Below, piece by piece: positions 22,135 through 29,988 of a DNA stretch of 37,553 nucleotides (positions are counted from its first letter, which is position 1; each line of letters starts with the position of its first letter). Origin of the DNA: Clostridia bacterium (GTDB taxonomy: Bacteria; Bacillota; Clostridia; Oscillospirales; Acutalibacteraceae); NCBI GenBank assembly GCA_017454485.1, contig JAFTCX010000040.1:1-37553 (forward strand), given 5' to 3'. Below the pieces are notes generated by a model that had not been told where the DNA came from, made no database searches, and saw nothing but the letters and a program-made list of their open reading frames with translations. Position numbers and translations under genes: made by a program.

Positions 22135-22398
22135 TTATTCGGCGAAGCCGGATTCCACCAGTTTTACCAGCGCGTCAACCGCTTCCTGTTCGTCTGCGCC
22201 GCCGGCGATGATGCGGATGTCTGTGCCGCCCATGATGCCAAGAGAAAGGACGCCGAGCAAGCTCTTTGCGTTGACTCTTCTTTCTTCCTTTTCAACCCAG
22301 ATGGAAGATTTGAATTCGTTCGCCTTCTGGATGAAGAACGTTGCCGGACGCGCGTGAAGGCCAACCTGATTCTGAACTTTTACATCTTTCACGTACAT
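22135..22398 (-). CDS. ptsH: HPr-family phosphocarrier protein
   Basis: 87 residues, the normal HPr length. The phosphorylatable His 15 is in NQVGLHARPAT and the regulatory Ser 46 in NAKSLLGVLSLGI, so both PTS phosphotransfer and HPr-kinase regulation (catabolite repression) are possible. No enzyme I or PTS genes are adjacent. GGAGA lies ahead of the ATG and a promoter lies about 50 bases upstream. Canonical residues point to HPr rather than Crh, which lacks His 15. Confidence 0.93.
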   Translation of the reverse strand: MYVKDVKVQNQVGLHARPATFFIQKANEFKSSIWVEKEERRVNAKSLLGVLSLGIMGGTDIRIIAGGADEQEAVDALVKLVESGFAE

Positions 22399-22445
22399 AG
22401 ACTCTATCTCTCCTACACAAAAAATTAATCATTCATTTAATGCAT

Positions 22446-22473
22446 ATTATATCACAAAATTTTTCTTCGTCAA
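22446..22473 (-). promoter_or_regulatory. Sigma-A promoter of the HPr gene
   Basis: Minus strand TTGACG, 16-base spacer, TATAAT. The bases from 22474 to 22618 beyond it show no gene, hairpin or repeat that I can support. Confidence 0.65.
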
Positions 22474-22618
22474 CAGGTAAAAACGAGGAAAAACCCCATT
22501 TTTCGATATTTTGGTTGATAGCCTGAACATTGTCACCTTTTGAGTTTTGGTTTTGTGCAATTTGACAACGTGGCTGAAAATGGCTGGTGCAATGTGCACA
22601 ATTGGGAAGCAAGGGATG

Positions 22619-22760
22619 GCTGATAGCTGTTAGCTGTCAGAGGACAGGATACAGGTGGAAAGCTGAGAGGCGAGCCGTAGGGACGGCCGGTGGCCGCCCG
22701 AATGGGATAAAGGGATTAAGGGATTGAGGGATGGAGGGACTGAGGGATGGAGGGGCTGGA
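22619..22760. repeat. Mosaic of short dispersed intergenic repeats
   Basis: Modules in order: TGATAGCTGTTAGCTGTCAG, an AGAGGACAGGATACAGG unit, CCGTAGGGACGGCCGGTGGC with its GGCCGCC hairpin (the IS-free form of the insertion site at 11142), and GGGATTGAGGGATGGAGGGA tandem units. Related pieces occur at 11082-11130, 12484-12506 and 14130-14186. No coding signal. Confidence 0.7.
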
Positions 22761-22769
22761 AAGACGGTG

Positions 22770-22798
22770 AAAAGAAAAGGGCCGCCCGAAAGGGCGGC
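22770..22798 (-). terminator. Terminator of the PRPP synthetase gene
   Basis: GCCGCCC-TTTC-GGGCGGC followed on the minus strand by CCTTTTCTTTT, nine bases past the stop. Confidence 0.75.
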
Positions 22799-22806
22799 GT
22801 GTTTGC

Positions 22807-24006
22807 TTATTTGAGGTCATACAGTTCAATGTAGTCCTGAATTTTTTTGAGGGGGTTGAGGTAGGGGCTGACGGTTTCGTCATGGTTGAGCGCGTTGATG
22901 ATGAGCGCGCAGTATTTGGACATATCCACATAGCCGTACCATTCGCGCTGTTTCAGTGCTTCCGGCACATAGATCAGGTTCGTGGTGAAGATTTTGTCGA
23001 AAATGCCTTCTTTATACGCTTCGTCAAACCGCTCCAAGCCGGAGGAGAACAGTCCGAAGGTGGCAAACACGAAGATGCGGCCGGCTTTGAGGTTTTTGAG
23101 CTGGCGGCAAACGTCGATCATGCTGTCGCCGCTGGAGATCATATCGTCGGCCACGATCACGTCCATGCCCTCCACATTGGCGCCGAGAAATTCGTGCGCC
23201 GTGATCGGGCAGCGGCCGTTGACGACCTTCGTGTAGTCTCTGCGTTTATAGAACATGCCGAGGTTGATGCCGAGCACCTGCGAATAATATACGCAGCGGC
23301 TCATACCGCCTTCATCGGGCGAAATCATCATGGTTCTGTCGGGTTGGAATTTGATCTGATTGTTTGTGCTTCTGGCGAGCGCCTTGATCATCTGATAGGT
23401 CGGGGAAACGCTTTCAAAGCCGATGCCGATCGCGTTTTGCACGCGCGGGTCGTGGGCGTCGAAGGTGATGATGTTTTCCACACCGAGACCTTCCAGCTCA
23501 CGCAGCGCCATCGCACAGTCGAGCGATTCACGCATGGAGCGTTTATGCTGTCTGCCCTCGTAAAGCATGGGCATAATGACATTGATGCGTTTGGCCTTGC
23601 CGGCGCAGGCGGAAATGATGCGCTTGAGGTCGGCAAAGTGGTTGTCCGGGCTCATCGGCACCTCGAGCGGTTTGCCTTCGGCGTCCTTGAGGTCGTAGAT
23701 GTGATAGGTGACGCTGTAGTTGAAGCAGTCGGCGATGATGAACAGGTCATAGCCGCGGATGGAATCGTTGATTACGCACTTGCCTTCGCCGGTGGAAAAC
23801 CGCGGGAATTCCACATTGAGCACATAGTTTTCTTTGTGATAGCCGTGAAAGAAGATGGAATCCTGATGCGCGACCTCATATTCCTGACGGCACGCGACGA
23901 TATAATCGTTGATTCTTTGTGCCAGCGCTTCGCTGCCGCGAATGGGTATGAGGCCGAGTTTGCCGCGCGGTGTGTTGGTCAGTTCCTTGATGGTTACGTT
24001 TTCCAT
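22807..24006 (-). CDS. prs: Ribose-phosphate pyrophosphokinase, long clostridial form
   Basis: Makes PRPP from ribose 5-phosphate and ATP, for nucleotide, His and Trp synthesis. At 399 residues it is longer than the about 315-residue classical enzyme. ENYVLNVEFPRFSTGEGKC near 60-80, MPMLYEGRQHKRSMRES near 150 (the PYARQDR-type active-site block) and IITFDAHDPRVQNAI near 180 are in family order. The PRPP loop reads VIVADDMISSGDSMID (about 286-301), with Ser in place of the usual Thr-Gly (DDIIDTGGT), a change seen in this subgroup. GGGGG is ahead of the ATG. It has its own promoter and terminator. Confidence 0.9.
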   Translation of the reverse strand: MENVTIKELTNTPRGKLGLIPIRGSEALAQRINDYIVACRQEYEVAHQDSIFFHGYHKENYVLNVEFPRFSTGEGKCVINDSIRGYDLFIIADCFNYSVTYHIYDLKDAEGKPLEVPMSPDNHFADLKRIISACAGKAKRINVIMPMLYEGRQHKRSMRESLDCAMALRELEGLGVENIITFDAHDPRVQNAIGIGFESVSPTYQMIKALARSTNNQIKFQPDRTMMISPDEGGMSRCVYYSQVLGINLGMFYKRRDYTKVVNGRCPITAHEFLGANVEGMDVIVADDMISSGDSMIDVCRQLKNLKAGRIFVFATFGLFSSGLERFDEAYKEGIFDKIFTTNLIYVPEALKQREWYGYVDMSKYCALIINALNHDETVSPYLNPLKKIQDYIELYDLK

Positions 24007-24074
24007 GAGCAGTTCCCCCTACATCATTTTTTGCAGAAATGTTCCCCGGCCGGAGTTTCTTTCTGCTTACTCTT

Positions 24075-24103
24075 ATTCTACTTTTTTCCACGAAGAGAAT
24101 CAA
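24075..24103 (-). promoter_or_regulatory. Sigma-A promoter of prs
   Basis: Minus strand TTGATT, 17-base spacer, TAGAAT, about 70 bases ahead of the prs start. Confidence 0.6.
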
Positions 24104-24178
24104 GCTTTTTCCGAAAATTCCCCGCATAGAATATCTTTCGGGAAACGAAGGGTTTTTGGTGTAATTTGACGAAAGGCC

Positions 24179-25102
24179 TCACTGCTTGAGATGGACGTCG
24201 AGCTGATTGAACGGAATGGAGATGCCGTGTTTGTCAAAGGCGAGCTTCACGCGCTCATGAATGGCAAAAAACACATCCCAGTAATTGCTGCTGTCGCACC
24301 AGACAAGGGCAACAAGCTCTACGCTGCTTTCGCCGTGGCCACCGACAGCGATGGTCGGCTGCGGGTCGTGCAGCACATTCTCCGTGGCAAGCACAGCTTC
24401 GCGCAGAACCTGCTTGGCTTTGCCGATGTCGTCGTCATAGCTGATGGAAAAGCTGAAATCAATGCGGCGTTTGCCTTCCACAGAACAGTTGACGATGTGG
24501 TTTTTCGTCAGATCCGAGTTCGGCATCACGATGCGCTTGTTGTCGAGCGTGCGGATGATCGTTGTCATAAAGCCGATCTCCACAACATTGCCCGACACGC
24601 CGGCAACCTCGATGAAGTCGCCCGTGCGGAACGGGTGGTTGAGCAAAATCTGCACGCCGCTGACAAACTGTGCAACGCTGTCCTGCAAACCCAAACCGAC
24701 CGCCACGCCGACGGCGCTGAGCGCGGCGATGATGGAGTTGATCTTGATAAACATGGAAACGGCCATCAGTAAAAATGTAATGCGGATAATAAAACGCACC
24801 ATTTTGGCAATGAAGTTATAAACGGCAAAATCGGCCTTTTTCAGCTTCATGGCGCGCACAAGCAGCTTTGAGACGACATGCGCAAGCACAAAGCCAAACG
24901 CAAGCAGAACAATGGCGGCAACAATCCGCGGCGCGGCGTCAAGGAGCTTATTCCAAAGATCCCATTGAGCCCAAAGCTTCGCAAAATAGCCGAGCGTCTC
25001 CTTGGGCTTTGTGATGTCCACCTCGGGGTCGGAGAGAATATCGGCAAGCGTTGTGGTGGATTCCTCAATGGTTTGCACGGTGGTTTCCAACAGTTTCAGC
25101 AT
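24179..25102 (-). CDS. Small-conductance mechanosensitive channel, MscS family
   Basis: 307 residues; releases solutes on hypo-osmotic shock. A soluble N-terminus of about 55 residues is followed by three membrane helices (about 58-82, 96-118, 124-150). The pore helix INSIIAALSAVGVAVGLGLQ has the glycine/alanine pattern of MscS TM3, and the beta domain begins HPFRTGDFIEVAGVSGNV, ending in a C-terminal alpha-beta domain. AAGGAGGA lies ahead of the ATG. Single gene with its own promoter. Confidence 0.92.
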   Translation of the reverse strand: MLKLLETTVQTIEESTTTLADILSDPEVDITKPKETLGYFAKLWAQWDLWNKLLDAAPRIVAAIVLLAFGFVLAHVVSKLLVRAMKLKKADFAVYNFIAKMVRFIIRITFLLMAVSMFIKINSIIAALSAVGVAVGLGLQDSVAQFVSGVQILLNHPFRTGDFIEVAGVSGNVVEIGFMTTIIRTLDNKRIVMPNSDLTKNHIVNCSVEGKRRIDFSFSISYDDDIGKAKQVLREAVLATENVLHDPQPTIAVGGHGESSVELVALVWCDSSNYWDVFFAIHERVKLAFDKHGISIPFNQLDVHLKQ

Positions 25103-25138
25103 AGCGCGTCCTCCTTCGTTTCTTTCTATAATACTGTA

Positions 25139-25167
25139 ATTCTAACATGAAGCAGGCGGAATTGCAA
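25139..25167 (-). promoter_or_regulatory. Sigma-A promoter of the MscS gene
   Basis: Minus strand TTGCAA, 17-base spacer, TAGAAT, 37 bases ahead of the start. Confidence 0.6.
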
Positions 25168-25205
25168 CCGCTCAAAAAAAGTTTTCAAAAAAATGAAAAA
25201 AAGGC

Positions 25206-25234
25206 TTGACAAATGCAGATGAAAGGGGTATACT
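25206..25234 (+). promoter_or_regulatory. Sigma-A promoter of tRNA-fMet
   Basis: TTGACA, 17-base spacer, TATACT, 28 bases ahead of the tRNA 5' end. Confidence 0.8.
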
Positions 25235-25261
25235 AATCAGGCACTTGTGAAGTGCATATGT

Positions 25262-25338
25262 CGCGGAGTAGAGCAACCCGGTAGCTCGTCGGGCTCATAA
25301 CCCGGAGGTTGTAGGTTCAAATCCTGCCTCCGCAACCA
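25262..25338 (+). tRNA. Initiator tRNA-fMet (CAT anticodon)
   Basis: A 77-base tRNA with encoded CCA. The acceptor arms CGCGGAG and CTCCGCA pair except at the first position, giving the C1:A72 mismatch that marks bacterial initiators. The anticodon CAT is at 25296-25298, and its stem ends in GGG/CCC, the other initiator hallmark. D loop GAGC-AACCCGGTA-GCTC and T loop TTCAAAT are normal. Confidence 0.96.
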
Positions 25339-25341
25339 TGA

Positions 25342-25382
25342 AAAACCTCTTTTGTTTATCGGACAAGAGAGGTTTTCTTTTT
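25342..25382 (+). terminator. Terminator of tRNA-fMet
   Basis: AAAACCTCT pairs with AGAGGTTTT, extended by TTTGT/ACAAG, then CTTTTT. Three bases past the tRNA end. Confidence 0.85.
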
Positions 25383-25427
25383 GCAAACCGCTCTGCCGGC
25401 AGATCATGCGAATTCTTTTTTAATCGG

Positions 25428-25456
25428 TTGAAAAGCTCATATTATCCGAGTATAAT
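25428..25456 (+). promoter_or_regulatory. Sigma-A promoter of the flavodoxin-like reductase
   Basis: TTGAAA, 17-base spacer, TATAAT, 38 bases ahead of the start. Confidence 0.65.
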
Positions 25457-25494
25457 AAACGAAGGAATCGACAGATTGGGGGTTGCGGAGGAAA

Positions 25495-26193
25495 ATGAAA
25501 ATAACGGTCATTCACGGGCAGAATCATAAGGGCTCCACATGGCATGTTGCGGAGGAACTGCTCAAGAACATAAAGACAAAACACGACGTCAAGGAGTTCT
25601 TTTTGCCAAGAGACCTGAATCACTTTTGCATAGGTTGTTTTGCCTGCCTCAAATCGCGAGAGAACTGTCCTTTTTGGGCAGACAAAGAAAAGATCGACCT
25701 TGCGCTGAGGGAAGCGGATCTGCTGATTTTTACAACGCCGAACTATTGTATGATGCCCTCCGCGCCGATGAAAGCGTTTATAGATCTGTTTTTTACCAAC
25801 TGGATGAGTCATAAACCCTGCATGGAGATGTTTTCAAAACGTGCCGTTGTCATTTCTACCACAGCCGGCATGGGGGCGAAAAAAGCAGTCAAACCGATTG
25901 CAACGATGCTGTTGTATTGGGGGGTCCCGAAGGTTTATCAATATTGCTTGGCGGTCAATGCAACCGGATGGGAAAACATCCCAGAAAAGAAAAAAGCAGT
26001 GATCATCCGGGATATGAAAAAACTCGGAAAAAAGCTTTCTGTTGAAACTGCGCCGACCGTCGGCATCAAGACAAAAGCCCTGTTTCGGATGATGGCAGGT
26101 ATGCAGAAATCAGACTGGGGCGCGTCTCCGGAGGAAAAAAACTATTGGCAGGAACAAGGATGGCTGAGCGGGAAGAAGCCGTGGAAAGACTGA
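25495..26193 (+). CDS. Flavodoxin-fold NAD(P)H-dependent reductase
   Basis: A 232-residue flavoprotein of the FMN-reductase/flavodoxin_2 group. The FMN phosphate loop is ITVIHGQNHKGSTWHVAEEL (2-21); CIGCFACLKSRENCPF (about 45-60) is the cysteine-rich motif common in clostridial members; DLLIFTTPNYCMMPSAPMKAF (about 77-97) contacts the flavin. Substrate unknown. GGAGG lies only three bases ahead of ATG 25495; a TTG at 25483 is an alternative start. Single gene. Confidence 0.87.
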   Translation: MKITVIHGQNHKGSTWHVAEELLKNIKTKHDVKEFFLPRDLNHFCIGCFACLKSRENCPFWADKEKIDLALREADLLIFTTPNYCMMPSAPMKAFIDLFFTNWMSHKPCMEMFSKRAVVISTTAGMGAKKAVKPIATMLLYWGVPKVYQYCLAVNATGWENIPEKKKAVIIRDMKKLGKKLSVETAPTVGIKTKALFRMMAGMQKSDWGASPEEKNYWQEQGWLSGKKPWKD

Positions 26194-26290
26194 AATCGGT
26201 TGATTTATCCCGGTTTGTCGGAACGTTCGGCGCTGCGTTTGTTCTTTGTTTCTTTGAAAAGTATATGGTGGTGCGCTCTTTCACATGAAT

Positions 26291-26320
26291 AACGGAGATT
26301 TTCGGCGGTCCCCGTTTTCT
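26291..26320 (+). terminator. Probable terminator after the reductase gene
   Basis: AACGG and CCGTT, with GA/TC extending inward, then TTTTCTTTTG. Weak stem, good T-tail. Confidence 0.4.
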
Positions 26321-26332
26321 TTTGTTTTCACA

Positions 26333-26361
26333 TTTACATTCCCTTTGTTTTGTACTATAAT
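26333..26361 (+). promoter_or_regulatory. Sigma-A promoter of the GH43 gene
   Basis: TTTACA, 17-base spacer, TATAAT, 30 bases ahead of the start. Confidence 0.65.
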
Positions 26362-26391
26362 ATTCCCAAAACCGCAAAGGGAGGCAACCAC

Positions 26392-27705
26392 ATGAAACAG
26401 CAAAACGATATGGCCAACATTCAAACGCCGGGGCTGAACCCGTTTTTGCCGTTCGATCTCTATATCCCGGACGGCGAGCCGAAGGTGTTCGGCAACCGGG
26501 TTTATCTCTACGGTTCGCTCGACAAAGAGAACGGGAGCTACTGCAGCCGCGAATATCACGTCGTCTCCGCGCCGGTTGACGATTTGACCGACTGGACAGA
26601 TCACGGCGTCAGCTTTTCCTCAGACCTTGTTCCGTGGTCAAACGCAGCGCTTTACGCGCCGGATGTGCTGTTTCACGGCGGACGGTATTATCTGTTTTTC
26701 TGCATGGCCGACGGCAGCGAGGGCGTGGCGCAGAGCGATTTTCCGCAGGGCCCGTTTGTGCAGCCGCGCCGCATCACGCTTGCGGGCGAACCGATTACGG
26801 GCATCGACCCGTCTGTGCTGGAGGACGACGGGCATATCTATTATACCTGGGGTCAGTTTTCGCTGCAGATGGGCGAGCTGGCGGACGATCTTTGCTCGTT
26901 GAAGCCGGAAACGGTGCGCAGCGACGCGCTTTCCAACGCGGACGGGCGCGAGGGTTTTCATGAGGGCTCTTCTTTGCGCAAGCTCGGCAAGCGGTACTGC
27001 ATGATTTATGCGTCGGAATATGCCGCCGCGTTCCCGCATCACGGCGCAAGGCCGACCAAGCTGGATTACGCGCTCAGCGAATCGCCGTTCGGCCCGTATG
27101 TGCGGCGCGGCACCGTGATTGACAACGAGGGCTGCGACCCGTCCACATGGAACAACCACGGTTCCGTTCTCAAAATCGGCAGCGAGTGGTACGTCTTTTA
27201 TCATGCGTCGTCTGCCAACGGTGCGTATTTGCGCCGTGCACGGGCGGAAAAGCTGCAGGTGGACGAGGAAAACGGCGTGATTGCGCAGGCAAAGCCCACC
27301 ACAAACGGCTTTGTGCCGATTCTGCTTCCCGAAATGATCACGTCGCCGCTGCACGCCTGCCGCTTTTTCGGCTTCGCCTATACGCAGGAGATTTCCAACG
27401 GCGTTTTTGCCGCGCTTTTGCCGGGCGCCGGCGCCGGGTTTTCCTTCAGTCCGATCCGCTTTGAAACTGGGAATTACAGCCTGACGGTGCACTACCGCGC
27501 AAGCAAAGATGTGCGCGTTCGTGTGCAGCTCGGAACGCAGAGCACAGAACCCCAACTGCTTCCCGCAAACGAGACGGGCGGCTGCGTTACGATTCCTTTG
27601 ACTGCCGCGGCAGGGGTGTTTCCGCTTTCTTTCGAGCGCACGGACGCTGCAGAAGATGCGGCGTGCGCCATTGTGCGGCTGAACCTTCGTGAAAGTACCC
27701 ACTGA
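26392..27705 (+). CDS. Glycoside hydrolase family 43 (arabinosidase/xylosidase type)
   Basis: 437 residues, no signal peptide, so it acts on imported oligosaccharides. The three GH43 acids are visible: Asp 27 in IPDGEPKVF (base), Asp 139 in GIDPSV (pKa modulator) and Glu 191 in FHEGSS (acid). A beta-sandwich C-terminal region from about 330 (FFGFAYTQEISNGVFAALL, NYSLTVHYRASKDVRVRVQL) resembles a carbohydrate-binding module. Family members remove arabinose or xylose from plant hemicellulose. GGGAGG is ahead of ATG 26392; an earlier in-frame ATG at 26350 lies in the promoter region. Monocistronic. Confidence 0.9.
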   Translation: MKQQNDMANIQTPGLNPFLPFDLYIPDGEPKVFGNRVYLYGSLDKENGSYCSREYHVVSAPVDDLTDWTDHGVSFSSDLVPWSNAALYAPDVLFHGGRYYLFFCMADGSEGVAQSDFPQGPFVQPRRITLAGEPITGIDPSVLEDDGHIYYTWGQFSLQMGELADDLCSLKPETVRSDALSNADGREGFHEGSSLRKLGKRYCMIYASEYAAAFPHHGARPTKLDYALSESPFGPYVRRGTVIDNEGCDPSTWNNHGSVLKIGSEWYVFYHASSANGAYLRRARAEKLQVDEENGVIAQAKPTTNGFVPILLPEMITSPLHACRFFGFAYTQEISNGVFAALLPGAGAGFSFSPIRFETGNYSLTVHYRASKDVRVRVQLGTQSTEPQLLPANETGGCVTIPLTAAAGVFPLSFERTDAAEDAACAIVRLNLRESTH

Positions 27706-27718
27706 TGAAACCGATCAA

Positions 27719-27760
27719 AAAAGCAGCTCGCGGAACCCCGTGGCTGCTTTTGCTTTTTTT
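27719..27760. terminator. Bidirectional terminator between GH43 and DUF3592 genes
   Basis: AAAAGCAG-CTCGCGG pairs with CCGTGG-CTGCTTTT, with T-rich tails on both strands. It ends two convergent genes. Confidence 0.8.
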
Positions 27761-27770
27761 GCTTGTTTTG

Positions 27771-28190
27771 TTACGGACGCACGACCGCTTTGATGATGGC
27801 GACCACACCGCCGAGGGTGAGCACTGCGCCGACGGCGATGAAAATGATGGAATTGCCGGTGATGTTCTTTTCGGCAAAATGCTCGGGATTTGAGGAGTCA
27901 TATACGATCTCGATCTCGTCACCCTTCTGCATGGAGCTGTTGTAGCCGGGATATTCTCTGTTTTCATATTTCTGACCGTCGACTTCATACGTGACATAGA
28001 CTTTATAGTCATATTCGTCAAAGCCATCCTCGTCAACGCCTGTCCACTCGCGTTCAATACCTTCAATGACCGCAGTGGTGGAAGCGTCGTACTGATCCTT
28101 GGTCTGCATCTTCTGCACGCCGCTGACGATGGCGAAAATGCCGAAGGCGATGGCGATGATCGGGAAAAGGATGCGCATGATTTTGTTCAT
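27771..28190 (-). CDS. DUF3592-domain membrane protein
   Basis: 139 residues with one membrane helix near 5-27 and another near 112-135; the loop between them carries VYVTYEVDGQKYENREYPGY and GDEIEIVYDSSNPEHFAEKN, the DUF3592 hallmark. Function is unknown. AACGGAGG lies ahead of the ATG, with an extended -10 TGCTACAAT about 30 bases upstream on the minus strand. Confidence 0.85.
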   Translation of the reverse strand: MNKIMRILFPIIAIAFGIFAIVSGVQKMQTKDQYDASTTAVIEGIEREWTGVDEDGFDEYDYKVYVTYEVDGQKYENREYPGYNSSMQKGDEIEIVYDSSNPEHFAEKNITGNSIIFIAVGAVLTLGGVVAIIKAVVRP

Positions 28191-28270
28191 AGAAAAAACC
28201 TCCGTTTTGTTTTTTTAATTGTAGCATAAACTGCCGAAAAGTGTGTGAATATTTTGCAAATCATGCAGCC

Positions 28271-29851
28271 TTAAAGGTCGAATTCATAATACGCCGCAAG
28301 TCTTTTTGCGTCTGCATCGGTGAACGCCTTGTTGAAAATCAAAAGATCGTCCATACAAATCAGCGCGTCATTGCCGCGTGTGAGCTTGTGCGACGCCTCG
28401 TCGCCGACCGTGAACGGCAGCGCGTCGAGCGAAGCGCCTTTGAAGCAATCGGGCAGCGCGAACGTGCGCTTGCGCTTGAAATTCCGATAAAGGTCAATGG
28501 CGTTTTCGCCTCGGCGGAACACGAACGAAACGTGCAGCCAGCCGCCGGAGATGTCGCGCAGATAGGGGGTGGTGTGCTCCTGATAGGAGGAGGGGTCGGG
28601 CGTTTCCACACCCAGCCAGGTGGCAACATTCGTAAAGCCGAGCGAAAAGCCCGCGCCGGAATCCGTCATTGTTTTTGTGGCGCAGTAGTACGCCTCAGAC
28701 GCCGGTGCGCCGTCCACCTTGAGCCAGGCGCAAACGGTGAAATCGTCGGCGCCGAATTTGACGTCGTCGGTGAACAGACAGCCGGTCGCGCCAAGCTCCG
28801 CATACGCGCCGCGCACACCGCCGGCATAGTATTTCACTTCGCCCTTTTGCTGAAACGCTGCCTTGCCGGTCGCGTCTTCTGCGCCGTATTCAAAAAACAG
28901 CGCCAGCTTGATCTCGTCTTCGCTGAAAAAGCGGGTCAGACCGTGTTCGCCGCGAAAATCGGGCTGCTCTTTCGGCTCCAGATCGCAGCGCGTGCCGTTT
29001 TCGTCCGTTTTGTAGGGCACGTTCCAGTCGCTGAAGACGCCGGCCGGTACCTGCGAGGAATAGCCGTCGGGGTCGGGCGCCGGAATGTCAAGCCCGAACG
29101 CATAGCGCACAATGGCGTTGACATCGCGCGTCAGGGCGAAAAAGTCGTCTGTTTTGTTGACCGTTTTGCCCGACAGACCGAGGAAGATGTATTTTTCGCC
29201 GTCGGTGTAGCCGCCGTGGCCGCATTTGAAGCCGCCGTGGTCGGTGATGGCCAGGAAGAGCGTGTCGTCGATGATGCCCGCGTCGCAGTAAGCGTCATAG
29301 ATGCGCCCGACCATCGCGTCCACGCGCGAGATGGTGTCCAGATGCCCCTGTGTGCCGTAACCGTAATGGTGGCCGCCCTCGTCGGGGTCGTCAATGTGAA
29401 TGAACAGCAGGTTCGGCTTGCGCGTTTTGACGCAGGCAACCACCTTGTCCGTTGTCTTTTCGCCGTTCTCTGCGCTTTGCAGCTCGGCGCCGATATCGTG
29501 CTCGATGATGCCGATGTTGATCGGCTCCCAGTTGCTCACGGAGCAAAGCACAAAATCGGGATATGCTTGCCGCACAGTCGTAAAGATGGACGGCAGCGCA
29601 CGGTTGGTGTATTCCTGCTGGCTGATGCTGCCGTTGGTCAGTCCGTGCACCTCCGGCGCGGCGCCGAGCAGCATGGCGCCCCAGTTTTGCGCGCTGATGG
29701 TCGGAAACATCGACATTGCGCTGAGCGTTTTTGCGCCGTTTTCAAAAATCTTGTCCATGCACGGGGTTGGGGTGTTTTTGCAAAAAACACCCATGCCGTC
29801 GATGCCGACGATCACAACATGGCGATAACGTGGTTGAGGTTGGGTTTGCAT
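28271..29851 (-). CDS. Type I phosphodiesterase-like enzyme with LamG-type C-terminus
   Basis: 526 residues of the alkaline-phosphatase superfamily (type I phosphodiesterase/nucleotide pyrophosphatase). Metal and nucleophile residues are visible: IVGIDGMG (Asp 18), MFPTISAQNWG (Thr 51 nucleophile), IHIDDPDEGGHHYGYG (about 151-166) and LAITDHGGFKCGHGG (about 200-214). From about residue 320 a concanavalin/LamG-like region follows (FTDDVKFGADDFTVCAWLKV, WLHVSFVFRRGENAIDLY). There is no signal peptide, so it should stay in the cytoplasm, unusual for a LamG fusion. Substrate unknown; nucleotide, phosphonate or sulfated glycan are possible. Divergent from the next gene. Confidence 0.85.
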   Translation of the reverse strand: MQTQPQPRYRHVVIVGIDGMGVFCKNTPTPCMDKIFENGAKTLSAMSMFPTISAQNWGAMLLGAAPEVHGLTNGSISQQEYTNRALPSIFTTVRQAYPDFVLCSVSNWEPINIGIIEHDIGAELQSAENGEKTTDKVVACVKTRKPNLLFIHIDDPDEGGHHYGYGTQGHLDTISRVDAMVGRIYDAYCDAGIIDDTLFLAITDHGGFKCGHGGYTDGEKYIFLGLSGKTVNKTDDFFALTRDVNAIVRYAFGLDIPAPDPDGYSSQVPAGVFSDWNVPYKTDENGTRCDLEPKEQPDFRGEHGLTRFFSEDEIKLALFFEYGAEDATGKAAFQQKGEVKYYAGGVRGAYAELGATGCLFTDDVKFGADDFTVCAWLKVDGAPASEAYYCATKTMTDSGAGFSLGFTNVATWLGVETPDPSSYQEHTTPYLRDISGGWLHVSFVFRRGENAIDLYRNFKRKRTFALPDCFKGASLDALPFTVGDEASHKLTRGNDALICMDDLLIFNKAFTDADAKRLAAYYEFDL

Positions 29852-29880
29852 AGCGTCATCTCCTGCGATTTATTTTTTTC

Positions 29881-29910
29881 ATTATACCGTAAATGTGTAT
29901 GAAAAATCAA
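29881..29910 (-). promoter_or_regulatory. Promoter of the phosphodiesterase-like gene
   Basis: Minus strand TTGATT, 18-base spacer, TATAAT, about 30 bases ahead of the start. Confidence 0.6.
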
Positions 29911-29918
29911 GAGGAATC

Positions 29919-29947
29919 TTGCAAAATGTCGGACAGAATGCTATAAT
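29919..29947 (+). promoter_or_regulatory. Promoter of the secreted alpha/beta hydrolase gene
   Basis: TTGCAA, 17-base spacer, TATAAT with an upstream TGC, 41 bases ahead of ATG 29989. Nearly back to back with the divergent promoter. Confidence 0.65.
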
Positions 29948-29988
29948 AAGAATAAGCCTGCTTTTGCGGGCGGGAAGGAGCTTTTTTT

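Noticed and set aside
28241-29902. A 553-codon plus-strand open frame opposite the phosphodiesterase gene
   Set aside because: Antisense shadow with biased composition (Arg, Val, His, Ala); the minus-strand gene carries a complete active site.
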